Shown: positions 52,658 to 61,197 of the stretch, one piece after another | How the letters are laid out: every line of letters begins with the position of its first letter | Position numbering within the stretch: the stretch's first letter is position 1 | Assembly (NCBI GenBank): GCA_002471275.1 | Contig: DKPQ01000017.1 | Span: 372,001 to 436,000, forward strand | DNA from: Flammeovirgaceae bacterium UBA7330 | Lineage (GTDB): Bacteria > Bacteroidota > Bacteroidia > Cytophagales > Cyclobacteriaceae | Direction: 5' to 3' | Length of the DNA: 64,000 nt | Notes under the pieces: generated by a model | Database searches by the model: none | What the model was told of the DNA's origin: nothing | Seen by the model: only the letters and a program-made list of their open reading frames with translations | Program-made: the position numbers and the translations under genes

Positions 52658-52905
52658 AAGCGTTTATTTAGGGTTTTACATGATGTAAAAATTCACCTAA
52701 ATAATCAGCCCATGAAACTGAATATTGGGGCAATAGGAGGATTTGAAGGTTTAATTGCAAAAGCTGCCTACGGTATGGCGATCACCTGGCAGAATTTGCA
52801 AATAGAAGGGTAGGGATGGGGAAAGATCGAAGGAGAGGACGGGTTTTTCTAAAGATAGGATATAAGAAATCCCCAAAATTTACTGATTCATTTTACCTTT
52901 CCCTC

Positions 52906-53109
52906 ATGAACGACGGAACCAGACGAAGCAATATCAGTATAGGAGCAGAAGTAGAGATCGTGGAAAAGCACAACCAGCGATCGGGAGAACTCACCAGCGG
53001 TTTTGTGGCACAGATCCTCACTAAATCACCCAACCATCCTCATGGCATCAAAGTACGTCTGGAAACCGGAGAAGTGGGAAGGGTAAAGGGGATTATAGAT
53101 GAAGATTGA
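52906..53109 (+). CDS. YwbE-family protein
   Basis: 67 aa, start chosen at 52906 (MNDGTRRSNISIGAEV) because this is the normal start of the family; the upstream in-frame stretch from 52816 is not coding-like. EIVEKHNQRSGELTSGFVAQILTKSPNHPHGIKVRLETGEVGRVKGI is the whole conserved YwbE domain (DUF2196). Function unknown. Confidence 0.9.
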   Translation: MNDGTRRSNISIGAEVEIVEKHNQRSGELTSGFVAQILTKSPNHPHGIKVRLETGEVGRVKGIIDED

Positions 53110-53173
53110 GCGAATCGGTGGATGGCAGATGGAAACATACTGCCTACCCGGATTCAGACCAACTAAAAAACGA

Positions 53174-53593
53174 TCAGTGAGGCAGTTTGTTTCTTATCAC
53201 ACCATAAGTAAGCGTGCCTAGTACCGCACTTGCCAGCACCACCAGGATCACTCCGTACCCATTCCCGATCAGTGTATACATGGGGCCTGGGCAGGCACCT
53301 GCCATCGCCCAGCCCAGACCGAAGATGGTGCCACCAATCAGGTAGCGAGGGATGCTCTTATTCTTTGATGAAAAGGTGATGGGAGTCCCTTCTGTGCTTT
53401 TCACTTGATATTTTTTAATCAGGGCCACTGCCACGATGCCTAAGGCTACTGCCGACCCAATGATTCCATACATATGGAATGCATCGAACCGAAACATCTC
53501 GTAGATCCGGTACCAGGAGATCGCCTGGGATTTGGTCATGACAATGCCGAATAATGTGCCTATGAATATGTAACTGATATATTTCATCATCAA
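53174..53593 (-). CDS. YeeE/YedE-type (DUF6691) transporter half, short
   Basis: 139 aa, four membrane helices: YISYIFIGTLFGIVMTKSQAISWYRIYEMFRFDAFHMYGIIGSAVALGIVAVAL and LIGGTIFGLGWAMAGACPGPMYTLIGNGYGVILVVLASAVLGTLTYG. The GxxFGxGWAxxGACPGP motif with its cysteine is the substrate pore signature. Pairs with the longer YeeE gene upstream (9 bp gap). Together they probably take up thiosulfate or related sulfur compounds. Confidence 0.88.
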   Translation of the reverse strand: MMMKYISYIFIGTLFGIVMTKSQAISWYRIYEMFRFDAFHMYGIIGSAVALGIVAVALIKKYQVKSTEGTPITFSSKNKSIPRYLIGGTIFGLGWAMAGACPGPMYTLIGNGYGVILVVLASAVLGTLTYGVIRNKLPH

Positions 53594-53602
53594 TTTGCGG
53601 TA

Positions 53603-54169
53603 TTAAAGGGTTAAGAGAAGTGGTAAAAGAAAGTAGGTCATGATGAGCCCTCCGATAAAGAAGCCGATCACCGCTATTAGGGATGGTAGCTGTAAGTTGC
53701 TCAATCCGCTAATGGCATGTCCCGAGGTACATCCGCCTGCATAGCGGGCACCGAAACCAATCAGGAATCCACCACCTACCAGCATCAGAAAGCCTCGCAG
53801 GGTAACCAAAGCTTCCCAGCTAAATATCTCACCGGGTAGATAATCAGCTCCCGGATTTTCAATGCCTAATTGCTGCAATGTCATGACTGTATCCTGCGCC
53901 AGTGGGATAGGCTCTGACTGTTGTAGCCAGGTGGAGGAAATAAAACCTCCGATCACGGCACCCAACACAAAAAGTAAATTCCAGATCTGCTTTTTCCAGT
54001 CAAAATCAAAGAATTCACTCAAAGCGCCTCCGCCACCAATGGCACAGGTCGTCCTCAAAGTATCTGATACCCCAAAACTTTTTCCTACCAACAACAAGAG
54101 GCCCATCACCAGTGTGATCATCGGGCCCGCCACATACCATGGCCAGGGTTGACTCAAATATTCTATCAT
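53603..54169 (-). CDS. YeeE/YedE-type transporter half, long
   Basis: 188 aa with about five helices. Motif GFLMLVGGGFLIGFGARYAGGCTSGHAISGLSNLQLPSLIAVIGFFIGGLIMTYFLL is the YeeE/YedE pore with its cysteine. It teams with the short half downstream. Part of the sulfur operon, 12 bp after the universal stress gene. Confidence 0.88.
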   Translation of the reverse strand: MIEYLSQPWPWYVAGPMITLVMGLLLLVGKSFGVSDTLRTTCAIGGGGALSEFFDFDWKKQIWNLLFVLGAVIGGFISSTWLQQSEPIPLAQDTVMTLQQLGIENPGADYLPGEIFSWEALVTLRGFLMLVGGGFLIGFGARYAGGCTSGHAISGLSNLQLPSLIAVIGFFIGGLIMTYFLLPLLLTL

Positions 54170-54181
54170 ACAAATTTTTCG

Positions 54182-55030
54182 CTATACTAATTTTACCTGT
54201 GAATTTTTAAATGTTAAGACGGGGTAATAGGCGTGGTGCACCAAAGCAGACGAAATGTGCTTGTGAAAGAGTTTGGCCAGCCTGTCCGGTTCCACTTCAA
54301 TGCTGATCATGTCCATGTTATTGTCTTCTGTAAAGTGTAAAATGCCTGATTCTACATCTTTATCGCAGTAAATATGGTGTTCCACCTGGCTCAGTTCATT
54401 CTGTTTTACAAAAGCCTGCATAAGCTCCTGCAGCTGACGGCTGGTTTTAAAATGACCTGGCGTATTGATCCGTAACAGATGGAGTTTAGCGCCAAAAGCT
54501 TCTTGCAGGGTTTTGATGAAGCTGATGGTAGCTGGCCGTTTTCCTTCGAAGCTGCTGGCAAACACAATATTTTTGATCTCCAGGTCTGAACGGTCACATT
54601 TCAGTGAAAGTACCGGCACAGACGACTGTCGCACCACATGCCCCGTTACCGAATCAGCGATCAGCTCACGAAAGCCAGTAAGACCATGCGTGCCCATGAC
54701 CACCAGGTCGATCTCTTCTCGTTTTACACAATGAAGGATCTGGTCCGTAAGGTTTCCTGCTTTGACAACGGGCGTCGCGGATAACCCGGATTTTTTGATC
54801 CAGTCACTTATTTTCAAGTGTGCCTGTTCCTGTTCCGCCATCGTTGCTTCCACATCAAAATCTTCTCCTTCCACAAGTTCCCCCTGCTGGTTGAAGACTG
54901 CGTTGGCTGGAGTGGGCACTACACGTAACGCATAAATTTCAGCTCCACTTTGCTTTGCCAGTTTATCTGCCAGGGTCAGGGCATAGCCTGATAGGTCCGA
55001 ACAGTCTGTAGGTACTAATATTTTTTTCAT
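54182..55030 (-). CDS. Universal stress protein with two USP domains
   Basis: 282 aa. The first USP domain (residues 1-147) has KKILVPTDCSDLSGYALTLADKLA, VVMGTHGLTGFRELIADSVTGHVVRQSSVPVL, i.e. the ATP-binding G-x2-G-x9-G(S/T). The second (about 150-282) has lost that motif (IEVEPDRLAKLFHKHISSALVHHAYYPVLTF). Tandem USP proteins are usual in Bacteroidota, often in stress-linked operons. It lies in the sulfur operon, separated from the rhodanese gene by a hairpin. Confidence 0.9.
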   Translation of the reverse strand: MKKILVPTDCSDLSGYALTLADKLAKQSGAEIYALRVVPTPANAVFNQQGELVEGEDFDVEATMAEQEQAHLKISDWIKKSGLSATPVVKAGNLTDQILHCVKREEIDLVVMGTHGLTGFRELIADSVTGHVVRQSSVPVLSLKCDRSDLEIKNIVFASSFEGKRPATISFIKTLQEAFGAKLHLLRINTPGHFKTSRQLQELMQAFVKQNELSQVEHHIYCDKDVESGILHFTEDNNMDMISIEVEPDRLAKLFHKHISSALVHHAYYPVLTFKNSQVKLV

Positions 55031-55157
55031 TGTTCAGTCATATTGATTTAACAATGGTATGCGGGATTTCCTCAAGCCATGTTTATATGGAAACATGAGC
55101 AAATGCAAGCCAGTGTTTTGATTGCCTGAGATGTTTTCGCCATCCTTTAGCCCGGTA

Positions 55158-55185
55158 AAATGTCCGGGAAGTTCGCCGGACATTT
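55158..55185. terminator. Hairpin between rhodanese and universal stress genes
   Basis: AAATGTCCGG (55158-55167) pairs perfectly with CCGGACATTT (55176-55185). Its position between two operon genes (transcribed right to left) suggests an attenuator or partial terminator that reduces expression of the downstream genes. Confidence 0.6.
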
Positions 55186-55202
55186 CTAGGCCATCTAATT
55201 GA

Positions 55203-55514
55203 CTATTCAGTGTCGTAGGGCCATCCAAGGATCCCGCCGCTCAAATTATAGAGGTCGGAAAACTCCTGCTGAGCCATGTACCCACAGGCCTGGGCACTTC
55301 GGGCACCGCTGCGACAGTATAGTAAATAGGTCTTGTCTTTTTCCAGCTTATGGATGTCTTCGACAAAAGATCTGTCGCTTACATCCAGGTTTATGGCCCC
55401 CGGAATTTTTCCCTGACTTACCTCTGCCGGTGTTCGCACATCCAGCACACGGGCGTTGGGGTTTTCTTCCTGTATCTTTTTAAAATCCTGAGCTGCTATA
55501 TTTTTAAATGACAT
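55203..55514 (-). CDS. Rhodanese-like sulfurtransferase
   Basis: 103 aa, one rhodanese domain: ARVLDVRTPAEVSQGKIPGAINLDV at 21-45 and the active-site loop YCRSGARSA with cysteine 67. Small single-domain rhodaneses carry sulfane sulfur as persulfide in the cytoplasm. It is 24 bp downstream of the MBL-rhodanese gene. Confidence 0.93.
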   Translation of the reverse strand: MSFKNIAAQDFKKIQEENPNARVLDVRTPAEVSQGKIPGAINLDVSDRSFVEDIHKLEKDKTYLLYCRSGARSAQACGYMAQQEFSDLYNLSGGILGWPYDTE

Positions 55515-55538
55515 GGTTGTGTTCTTTTTTGAAATAGA

Positions 55539-56918
55539 TTAAACATGTTGTTCTTCTTGTGCATGAGCAGCGGATGCGTATGAATCCTTCAGCTCGCTGA
55601 CTGCTTCACTCATATCCAATACATCTACAGGCAGGGCACTTTCCAGAATACTACTACCTGCTGATGAACGATAGCCTCCCGCGCAATGCACCACCACCGG
55701 TTTGTCGGTAGGGATCTCGCTGGTCCGTTCTCTCAGCTCTGGTAATGGAATATTGATGGCATGATCAAAAAACTTACCTGCTTTGGTTTCGCTGGTATTC
55801 CGGATATCCACGATGGTGAATTCATCCTCATGTCCCCTGAATTTCTCCACTTTAAAGGGTATGCTGGTTTCACCACCCGGCTGATCATAGACAAATGCCC
55901 CGGCGATATGCTGCTCATAACCTATTTTGGCTGTTTTTTCAATGAGTTTATCCAAAACCTGCTCGTTTTCGGCTACCAGGTAAAAATTTTCATCCGGGCC
56001 GACGATGCTGCCTACCCAGGTTTCAAACTTGGGATCATCCTGGATATTGATCGCGCCTTTGATATGTCCGGCTTTATACAGCTTTTGCGGACGACCGTCT
56101 ATGACGATGCTGTCTGGTTCAACATTAAAGTTCTTCTCTAATTTTTTCACAGCCGCCATAGCGGGTTTAAAGGTGGGTGCTCCTGCTTTGTTGAGCGCCA
56201 CATCATAACCGAAATATTTGGGGATGAAAGGCTGGTCTTCCAACAGTATATTTACGAATTCTTCTTCAGACATAGTTTGCAGGGCGTAATTGCCTGTTTT
56301 TTCCGCACCGATCGAACTGCTCTGGGCATCGCTCAGGGCTTTACCGCATAGGGAGCCGGAGCCGTGAGCAGGGTAAACGATGACATCATCCTCCAGCTTC
56401 ATGAGTTTTTCACGCGTACTGTGGTACATCTGGCGCGCCAGCTCCTCGCGTTTGGCGGTTGTGTTACCGGCTTTTTCTCGCAGGTCAGGACGACCAACAT
56501 CCCCGATAAACAGGGTGTCTCCCGTGAATACAGCTATATCTTTGCCTCTTTGCTCTGCAACAATGCTGATGCTGTCTGGAGAGTGTCCGGGAGCATTCAA
56601 AGCCTTTAATTTCATCTCTCCCAACTCGATGACATCACCCTCATCAAATGTCAGATGAGGATAATCGGCCCCCAACAGCTCACTCACATAAATGATCGCT
56701 CCGGTAGTCTGGTGGATTTCCAGGTGAGCGCTCACAAAGTCTGCATGGGGGTGCGTTTCGATGACACCTGTGATTTCAGCGCCCTGAGCTTTCGCGTAAT
56801 CATAGTAAGGCTGCGGGTTCCGGGCCGGATCTATCAATATGATTTCATTCTTTTCTTCACTGAGAATGGCATAAGAGAAATGTGCCAGGCCTTTATCTTC
56901 AAATTGCTTGATCTTCAT
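55539..56918 (-). CDS. MBL-fold persulfide dioxygenase-like protein with two rhodanese domains
   Basis: 459 aa. MBL part (1-240): THPHADFVSAH with the H56-x-H58-x-D60 iron ligands, GHSPDSISIVAEQRG, VFTGDTLFIGDVGRPDL and YPAHGSGSLCGKAL. It matches the ETHE1/CstB-like class that oxidises glutathione or related persulfides. First rhodanese domain (about 270-340) lacks the cysteine; the second (about 365-455) has VVHCAGGYRSSAGS. First gene of the sulfur operon; a 58-bp repeat (57003-57060) lies upstream as promoter. Confidence 0.93.
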   Translation of the reverse strand: MKIKQFEDKGLAHFSYAILSEEKNEIILIDPARNPQPYYDYAKAQGAEITGVIETHPHADFVSAHLEIHQTTGAIIYVSELLGADYPHLTFDEGDVIELGEMKLKALNAPGHSPDSISIVAEQRGKDIAVFTGDTLFIGDVGRPDLREKAGNTTAKREELARQMYHSTREKLMKLEDDVIVYPAHGSGSLCGKALSDAQSSSIGAEKTGNYALQTMSEEEFVNILLEDQPFIPKYFGYDVALNKAGAPTFKPAMAAVKKLEKNFNVEPDSIVIDGRPQKLYKAGHIKGAINIQDDPKFETWVGSIVGPDENFYLVAENEQVLDKLIEKTAKIGYEQHIAGAFVYDQPGGETSIPFKVEKFRGHEDEFTIVDIRNTSETKAGKFFDHAINIPLPELRERTSEIPTDKPVVVHCAGGYRSSAGSSILESALPVDVLDMSEAVSELKDSYASAAHAQEEQHV

Positions 56919-57002
56919 ATTTTATCGTTTTTTGAACGCTTCAGGTTTATTGTTATAACCGGGGCAGGGGGTGTTTTTGTTTGATGACGACCCCTTACCC
57001 GG

Positions 57003-57060
57003 ATTCCTTCACATGCAAAACTAGCAGGAGGAAAAGCCCGCTTCAGTGACTTTTGTTACA
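57003..57060. repeat. Direct repeat R1 (promoter region of sulfur operon)
   Basis: About 58 bp, repeated at 58053-58109 with about 90% identity, same orientation. It contains (minus strand) TGTAAC-AAAA-GTCACT, a dyad like Crp/Fnr-family sites, 85-140 bp before the MBL gene. Confidence 0.75.
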
Positions 57061-57095
57061 CAGCAGTAGGTAAATGGATTTTCATAAATTAGATC

Positions 57096-57281
57096 ATGTC
57101 TTGTTATATGATAATTAAGCTGCTATTGATCTTATTTGGTATAATTAGCATAATTGTAATTAATACAGGAAAACAAATCGAAAGAGGGGACCTTTGGAGA
57201 GGTCAGGTAAAATGGGGTGGAAATTTTGCCGGAGTTATGATGAATATCATAGGTATTCTTTGGTTAATCAACGGGAATTAA
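57096..57281 (+). CDS. Hypothetical small membrane protein
   Basis: 61 aa (or 57 from a second ATG at 57108). Two hydrophobic helices: MIIKLLLILFGIISIIVIN and GGNFAGVMMNIIGILWLING, with a positive middle (KQIERGDLWRGQVKWG). It lies between repeat R1 and the smallest mnmE remnant. Unknown function; could be a small islands-borne protein. Confidence 0.5.
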   Translation: MSCYMIIKLLLILFGIISIIVINTGKQIERGDLWRGQVKWGGNFAGVMMNIIGILWLINGN

Positions 57282-57293
57282 CCCCCTCAACCA

Positions 57294-57347
57294 CTACCCG
57301 ATACAGAACTTACTGAAGATATTATCAAGTAGGTTGATATCATCATG
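57294..57347 (-). pseudogene. mnmE 3'-end remnant (smallest copy)
   Basis: About 54 bp reading (minus strand) DDINLLDNIFSKFCIG then TAG, which is the C-terminal end of MnmE (LLDNIFSKFCIGK). A genuine mnmE end is at 63868 onward and another copy at 58919. Probably an old attachment-site scar. Confidence 0.8.
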
Positions 57348-57369
57348 ATAAGTAAAATACCCTTTCACA

Positions 57370-57843
57370 CTAGTTTGAATCTTTTATCCGTTTTAATTCC
57401 TGAACATCCAGGAGGTCTTTGGGTCTGGCTGATCTGATCTTGCTTTTAATCAAGTCTTGAAGATTTATCACTTGATATTTGATGGTTCTGGTTTCAGATT
57501 TAAATGTGGCTGTTTCTGAGTCTTTCCATACCTCTTCAAAGCTTTTGCCGGGATTGAAGCTTGTAATTAATTCAATTTCTAATAAAGGGGAAATCTTGAT
57601 GGATATGTTTTGTTCTTTTTGTCTTACCCCTTCGGGAAAATCATTGAAATCATAACCTAAGTCCAGCAAAGAGGATTTTAGTTTCTCCAGGTTTTCAGTG
57701 GTAACATTAATCCAGAAATCTACATCAGCAGAATGTCTTTGATAGCCATGGAAATTGACAGCTCCACCACCCACCATCACCATTTCAACACCATGTTGAG
57801 ATGTTTTATCCAGAAATTCAATAACCATGTCATCAAATTCCAC
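57370..57843 (-). CDS. DUF6036-like nucleotidyltransferase
   Basis: 157 aa, GTG start directly after the stop of the 58-aa gene (TAAGTG), with an ATG at residue 6 as alternative. MVGGGAVNFHGYQRHSADVDFWIN shows the GG...DxD nucleotidyltransferase motif; then LLEIELITSF and INLQDLIKSKIRSARPKDLLDVQELKRIKD as usual for AbiEii/DUF6036 proteins. Proteins of this type can be toxins that modify tRNA or other targets by adding nucleotides. Partner of the 58-aa gene. Confidence 0.85.
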   Translation of the reverse strand: MEFDDMVIEFLDKTSQHGVEMVMVGGGAVNFHGYQRHSADVDFWINVTTENLEKLKSSLLDLGYDFNDFPEGVRQKEQNISIKISPLLEIELITSFNPGKSFEEVWKDSETATFKSETRTIKYQVINLQDLIKSKIRSARPKDLLDVQELKRIKDSN

Positions 57844-58020
57844 TTAGTCTTTTTTTAGAATGAAGTTCCCCTTTTTAGTGGATGAAATGGATTCAAATCG
57901 GGTAAGCGCCATTGATAACTCTAGAAATCGTTTGACCCTTTCGGAAGGGGATAGTGCAAGAAATTCCCTGTCACGCCTTGTATTATTTTCTTCCTTGCTG
58001 CCAAAGTAAATTGATTTCAT
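57844..58020 (-). CDS. Small protein paired with the nucleotidyltransferase
   Basis: 58 aa: ATG at 58020, TAA at 57846-57844, touching the next gene's GTG. MKSIYFGSKEENNTRRDREF, LALSPSERVKRFLELSMAL, then a tail ending GNFILKKD. A related fragment without a normal start is at 39355-39501. Small size, conserved helix and fixed place before a nucleotidyltransferase suggest an antitoxin or accessory subunit. Not recognised as a named family. Confidence 0.7.
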   Translation of the reverse strand: MKSIYFGSKEENNTRRDREFLALSPSERVKRFLELSMALTRFESISSTKKGNFILKKD

Positions 58021-58052
58021 ACATTAAAAGTAACTTAAATTGTGAGATTTTG

Positions 58053-58109
58053 ATTCCTTCATATGCAAAACTAGCAGGAGGAAAGCCTGTCTCAGTGACT
58101 TTTGTTACA
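58053..58109. repeat. Direct repeat R2 (promoter region of the nucleotidyltransferase pair)
   Basis: Copy of R1 (57003-57060), same orientation. It lies 33 bp upstream of the 58-aa gene start (minus strand), so the pair probably uses the copied promoter, with the same TGTAAC-AAAA-GTCACT dyad. Confidence 0.75.
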
Positions 58110-58259
58110 TAGCTACATAAATAATAGTGAATGATGTTAACCTTCTATCATAGTCTCCCAGAACGGGTAGGGGGTCCTTCAGATATTCAGAAGCCTAACT
58201 TTTATGGTGAGTCATTTTTTGTTATGCTACAGGGAATCACATACCAGTGGGCAATATGT

Positions 58260-58276
58260 GCGGAAGAAACTTCCGC
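58260..58276. repeat. Perfect inverted repeat at the junction of the broken DUF6266-like copy
   Basis: GCGGAAG-AAA-CTTCCGC, 7-bp arms with a 3-base loop, about 10 bp before the point at which homology to the intact DUF6266-like gene begins (58286). Could be part of a former terminator or a recombination structure. Confidence 0.7.
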
Positions 58277-58285
58277 GCCAGGTGA

Positions 58286-58810
58286 GGGGCTAGTGGTATG
58301 CTAGGCAGCCAACTAGTTTACAGAAGTATGAATGGTCAAACCATCGTATCCTCGAGACCAGTGGGTCGTGGTAAAGGGTCCGAGGCTCAGCAGAGGCAGA
58401 ACATGCGTTTTAGATATGCAACTTCCTTTGGGAAGCAAGCGATAGCAAATGAGGTGCTTGGACCTATCTACGAAGCGGCAGCTGCCGGCATCACCAGGGT
58501 CAGGAATGCTTACTCACTTGCGGTTACTGATTACCTGAGGGCACCTGAGATTGGTGATCTTGTTTTAGCAAATGGAGTAGCAGGAAACCGGGCACTGGTA
58601 GAAGCGTATGAAGATCCTCAGCTGGCGAAAGTTGGGTTTGAGATCCTTAGTGAAGATAAATGCTTGATCTCCTCAGGGGAAGCTTCTCCCACCGACAATG
58701 GGATACAGTGGAAGTTTACACTCACACAGGATATTCCGGAGGGAGGTTCAATCCGGGTACGAGCATATGACCTTCCAGGTAATGTGTCAACTAAATCGTT
58801 TAGGGTATGA
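58286..58810 (+). pseudogene. DUF6266-like gene, 5'-truncated copy
   Basis: Starts within the homologous part: GGGGCTAGTGG (58286) is shared with 63237, but the first 14-15 codons of the intact gene are missing and a stop codon lies in frame just before. The open frame from ATG 58298 gives 170 residues, about 91% identical to the intact protein. It could still be translated from the internal methionine, but lacks the N-terminal strand. Confidence 0.75.
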
Positions 58811-58837
58811 TGATTATCAATGCTAATACGACTTGAG

Positions 58838-58870
58838 ACCGCTTTTCTTAATAGGGAAGTGGTTTTTTTT
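58838..58870. terminator. Terminator after the truncated DUF6266-like copy
   Basis: ACCGCTTTTC pairs with GGGAAGTGGT, followed by a run of T. Same hairpin as at 63789-63820, with one stem base changed. Confidence 0.7.
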
Positions 58871-58918
58871 ATGATACTGGACGATCTCGTGAGACATTGA
58901 AGTTTACTCACATTCAAC

Positions 58919-59125
58919 TTACTTCCCGATACAAAACTTACTGAAGATATTATCCAGCAGATCATCCGTCGTGATCTCACCGGTAATCTCACCGAGGGAT
59001 TGCAGGGCATGTCGGATGTCCATGGCCACGAAATCATTGGTTACCTGGTTATCGATGCCTTCAAGGACCTTGTTAAGGGCCTGGTCGGTCTCCAGGAGGC
59101 TGTGGTAGTGTCGGAGGTTAAACTT
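58919..59125 (-). pseudogene. mnmE 3'-end fragment (larger copy)
   Basis: 207 bp coding (minus strand) for the C-terminal end of MnmE: NLRHYHSLLETDQALNKVL, then GEITGEITTDDLLDNIFSK and FCIGK then TAA. Compared with the real gene at 63868 onward, the last 60 bp are nearly identical and the earlier part clearly diverged, so this is a separate, older or foreign copy and not a recent duplicate. No 5' part of the gene is attached. Confidence 0.88.
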
Positions 59126-59180
59126 ACCCGACGACAGCTTTTTTGACCGTTAGAGAATGAAAACGGGAAAATAACAGTAC

Positions 59181-60953
59181 CTAATTAGTTTCCAAAGACT
59201 CTCCAATCCAATTATCTATTTTCTTTTCTAACAATGTGAGAGGTATAGGTCCATCTTTGAGTACCTGGTTATGGAATTCCTTAATATCGAATTGATCTCC
59301 TAATTTTTCTTCTGCTCTGTTTCTAAGTGCCAGGATTGTCAGCTGACCTATTTTGTAACTGGTGGCTTGCCCTGGCCATACCATATATCTTTCAACAAAC
59401 CTGACCATACCTAATCCCATATTATCAACATGAAATTGAATTGCTTCTTCTCTAGTCCAACTTTTATAATGTAATCCTACATCTACCACTAATCTTATTG
59501 CTCTAAACATCTCCATATTAAGCATACCAAAGTATTGATAAGGATCGGAATATAAGCCAAGCTCCTTACCTAACGACTCACAATAAAGTCCCCAACCTTC
59601 TACAAATGCAGTTACACGAATTGACTTTCGAAAATCTGGAATTTTTTTATTCTCAATTGTAAGCATCTTTTCAAGATGATGACCCGGTATTGCTTCATGT
59701 AGAAAGAGTGCTTCATCCTTATTGATATTGTAATCTGGAACATTTGGAATTGGAATGTAAAATATCCCTGGTCTTGAACCATCTGGATTCCCGGCTGAAT
59801 ATTCTGGGCTGGCTGAAGCTTCTCGGAAGGCCTCAGTTCTTCTAACCTCAAAAGGAGTACGAGGTTTTATCGAAAACAATTCATTTAGTTTAGGTTTAAT
59901 TCTTTCATGAATTGAATAAAAGTTTTCAATAACTTGTTGAGGCTCAGTAAATGGTTTTAAGTCAGGGTTTGTTCTGATGTGTTCTAAGAATTCTTTATAA
60001 GTTCCTTTAAATTTTACTTCTTCCATCACATTAGAAATTTCTCCCCGTATTCTACTTACCTCGCTCATACCCAGATTGAATATGGAGTCTGGTGATAAAT
60101 CAGTTGTGGTATGATATTTTAATAATTGCTCATAGGTTTCTTTGCCATAAGGGATTGATGAAATACCGGCGGTTGGCCTTGGGTTATTTAAATAATCATT
60201 CTTTAAGAATTCAGTTATTCCCTCATACCTAGGAGTTAACAGATCAATAATCATGATCTTGAATTTATTTGCTAATGAAACGCTATCTTCATATGATATT
60301 TCATCTGGCATATTTTTGATTGGAGTGAAGAATACGTTCTCTTCTGCAGTAGTAGAATGAAAAGATTCCCATTGAGGAATTATTTTTTCTGTGATTTCCT
60401 TTGGTTGCTTGTAGCCAATCTTTATTCCTTTTTGCATATTAATTAAAGCCTGATCTAACCAGACGGCATAATCTTCTAGTCTACTTAACCAGTTTTCGTA
60501 ATCCTTTACTGTCTCAAATGGCTGGATATTACCTCCCATTCCGATAATTCTCATATCAATATTAAGACCAGACATTTGATTAATAGGCAACATTGTTTCA
60601 AATAGTCTGCCTTGTTGAATCATACTATTACAATACCAGTTTAAGAAGTCATATTCCAACCTTTCATCCCTGTTTAACTCTTCTGGTTTATACTTATTTA
60701 GTTCTTCAATAAATGATTGATAATGATTCATAAATGACTGTGAGTAATTTTCGGAAAGATAATTGGGTAGAGTATCCATTCCTTGTTGCACCCCACTAAG
60801 GTTTGCAGCCAAAGGGTCTAATCTTAGGCTTTGTTCATTGAACCTAACAAAGACCTCATTGATTGGGGGCATATTTTCATTTACATTTTGATCTGGATTT
60901 GAGGTACATGCTATCATTGCTATACCTAGAAACATGGGATAGATTTTTCTCAT
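59181..60953 (-). CDS. DUF885-family peptidase-like lipoprotein
   Basis: 590 aa. Lipobox ends at C16 (MIACTSNPDQ). DUF885 proteins are M2/M3-like zinc peptidase relatives; the site HEAIPGHHLE is near residue 418, and GMVRFVERYMVWPGQATSYKIGQLTI near 540 is very typical. Probably an exported carboxypeptidase-like enzyme. Codon use is more AT-rich than in the rest of the window. It lies inside the region bounded by mnmE fragments. Confidence 0.88.
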   Translation of the reverse strand: MRKIYPMFLGIAMIACTSNPDQNVNENMPPINEVFVRFNEQSLRLDPLAANLSGVQQGMDTLPNYLSENYSQSFMNHYQSFIEELNKYKPEELNRDERLEYDFLNWYCNSMIQQGRLFETMLPINQMSGLNIDMRIIGMGGNIQPFETVKDYENWLSRLEDYAVWLDQALINMQKGIKIGYKQPKEITEKIIPQWESFHSTTAEENVFFTPIKNMPDEISYEDSVSLANKFKIMIIDLLTPRYEGITEFLKNDYLNNPRPTAGISSIPYGKETYEQLLKYHTTTDLSPDSIFNLGMSEVSRIRGEISNVMEEVKFKGTYKEFLEHIRTNPDLKPFTEPQQVIENFYSIHERIKPKLNELFSIKPRTPFEVRRTEAFREASASPEYSAGNPDGSRPGIFYIPIPNVPDYNINKDEALFLHEAIPGHHLEKMLTIENKKIPDFRKSIRVTAFVEGWGLYCESLGKELGLYSDPYQYFGMLNMEMFRAIRLVVDVGLHYKSWTREEAIQFHVDNMGLGMVRFVERYMVWPGQATSYKIGQLTILALRNRAEEKLGDQFDIKEFHNQVLKDGPIPLTLLEKKIDNWIGESLETN

Positions 60954-61197
60954 TAGGTTAAGGGGAAGTTGGTTTACTAAATCTACTCAATCTAAATCAG
61001 ATTGGACCTAGACTCCTCATTTGATGCACTTTTAAGACGTCTCAAGTCACTTACTCCTGAAATCTGGATAATTCCTTATTTGATTTGAAATGAGAAACTA
61101 GAGTCCTTTAATACGCACGATAAAATTGTAGTAATATCTGACTGGATCTGTGTGGAAAATGAAGAGAAGAAAGCTGAGAAGAAAGGGGGATGTTTTA

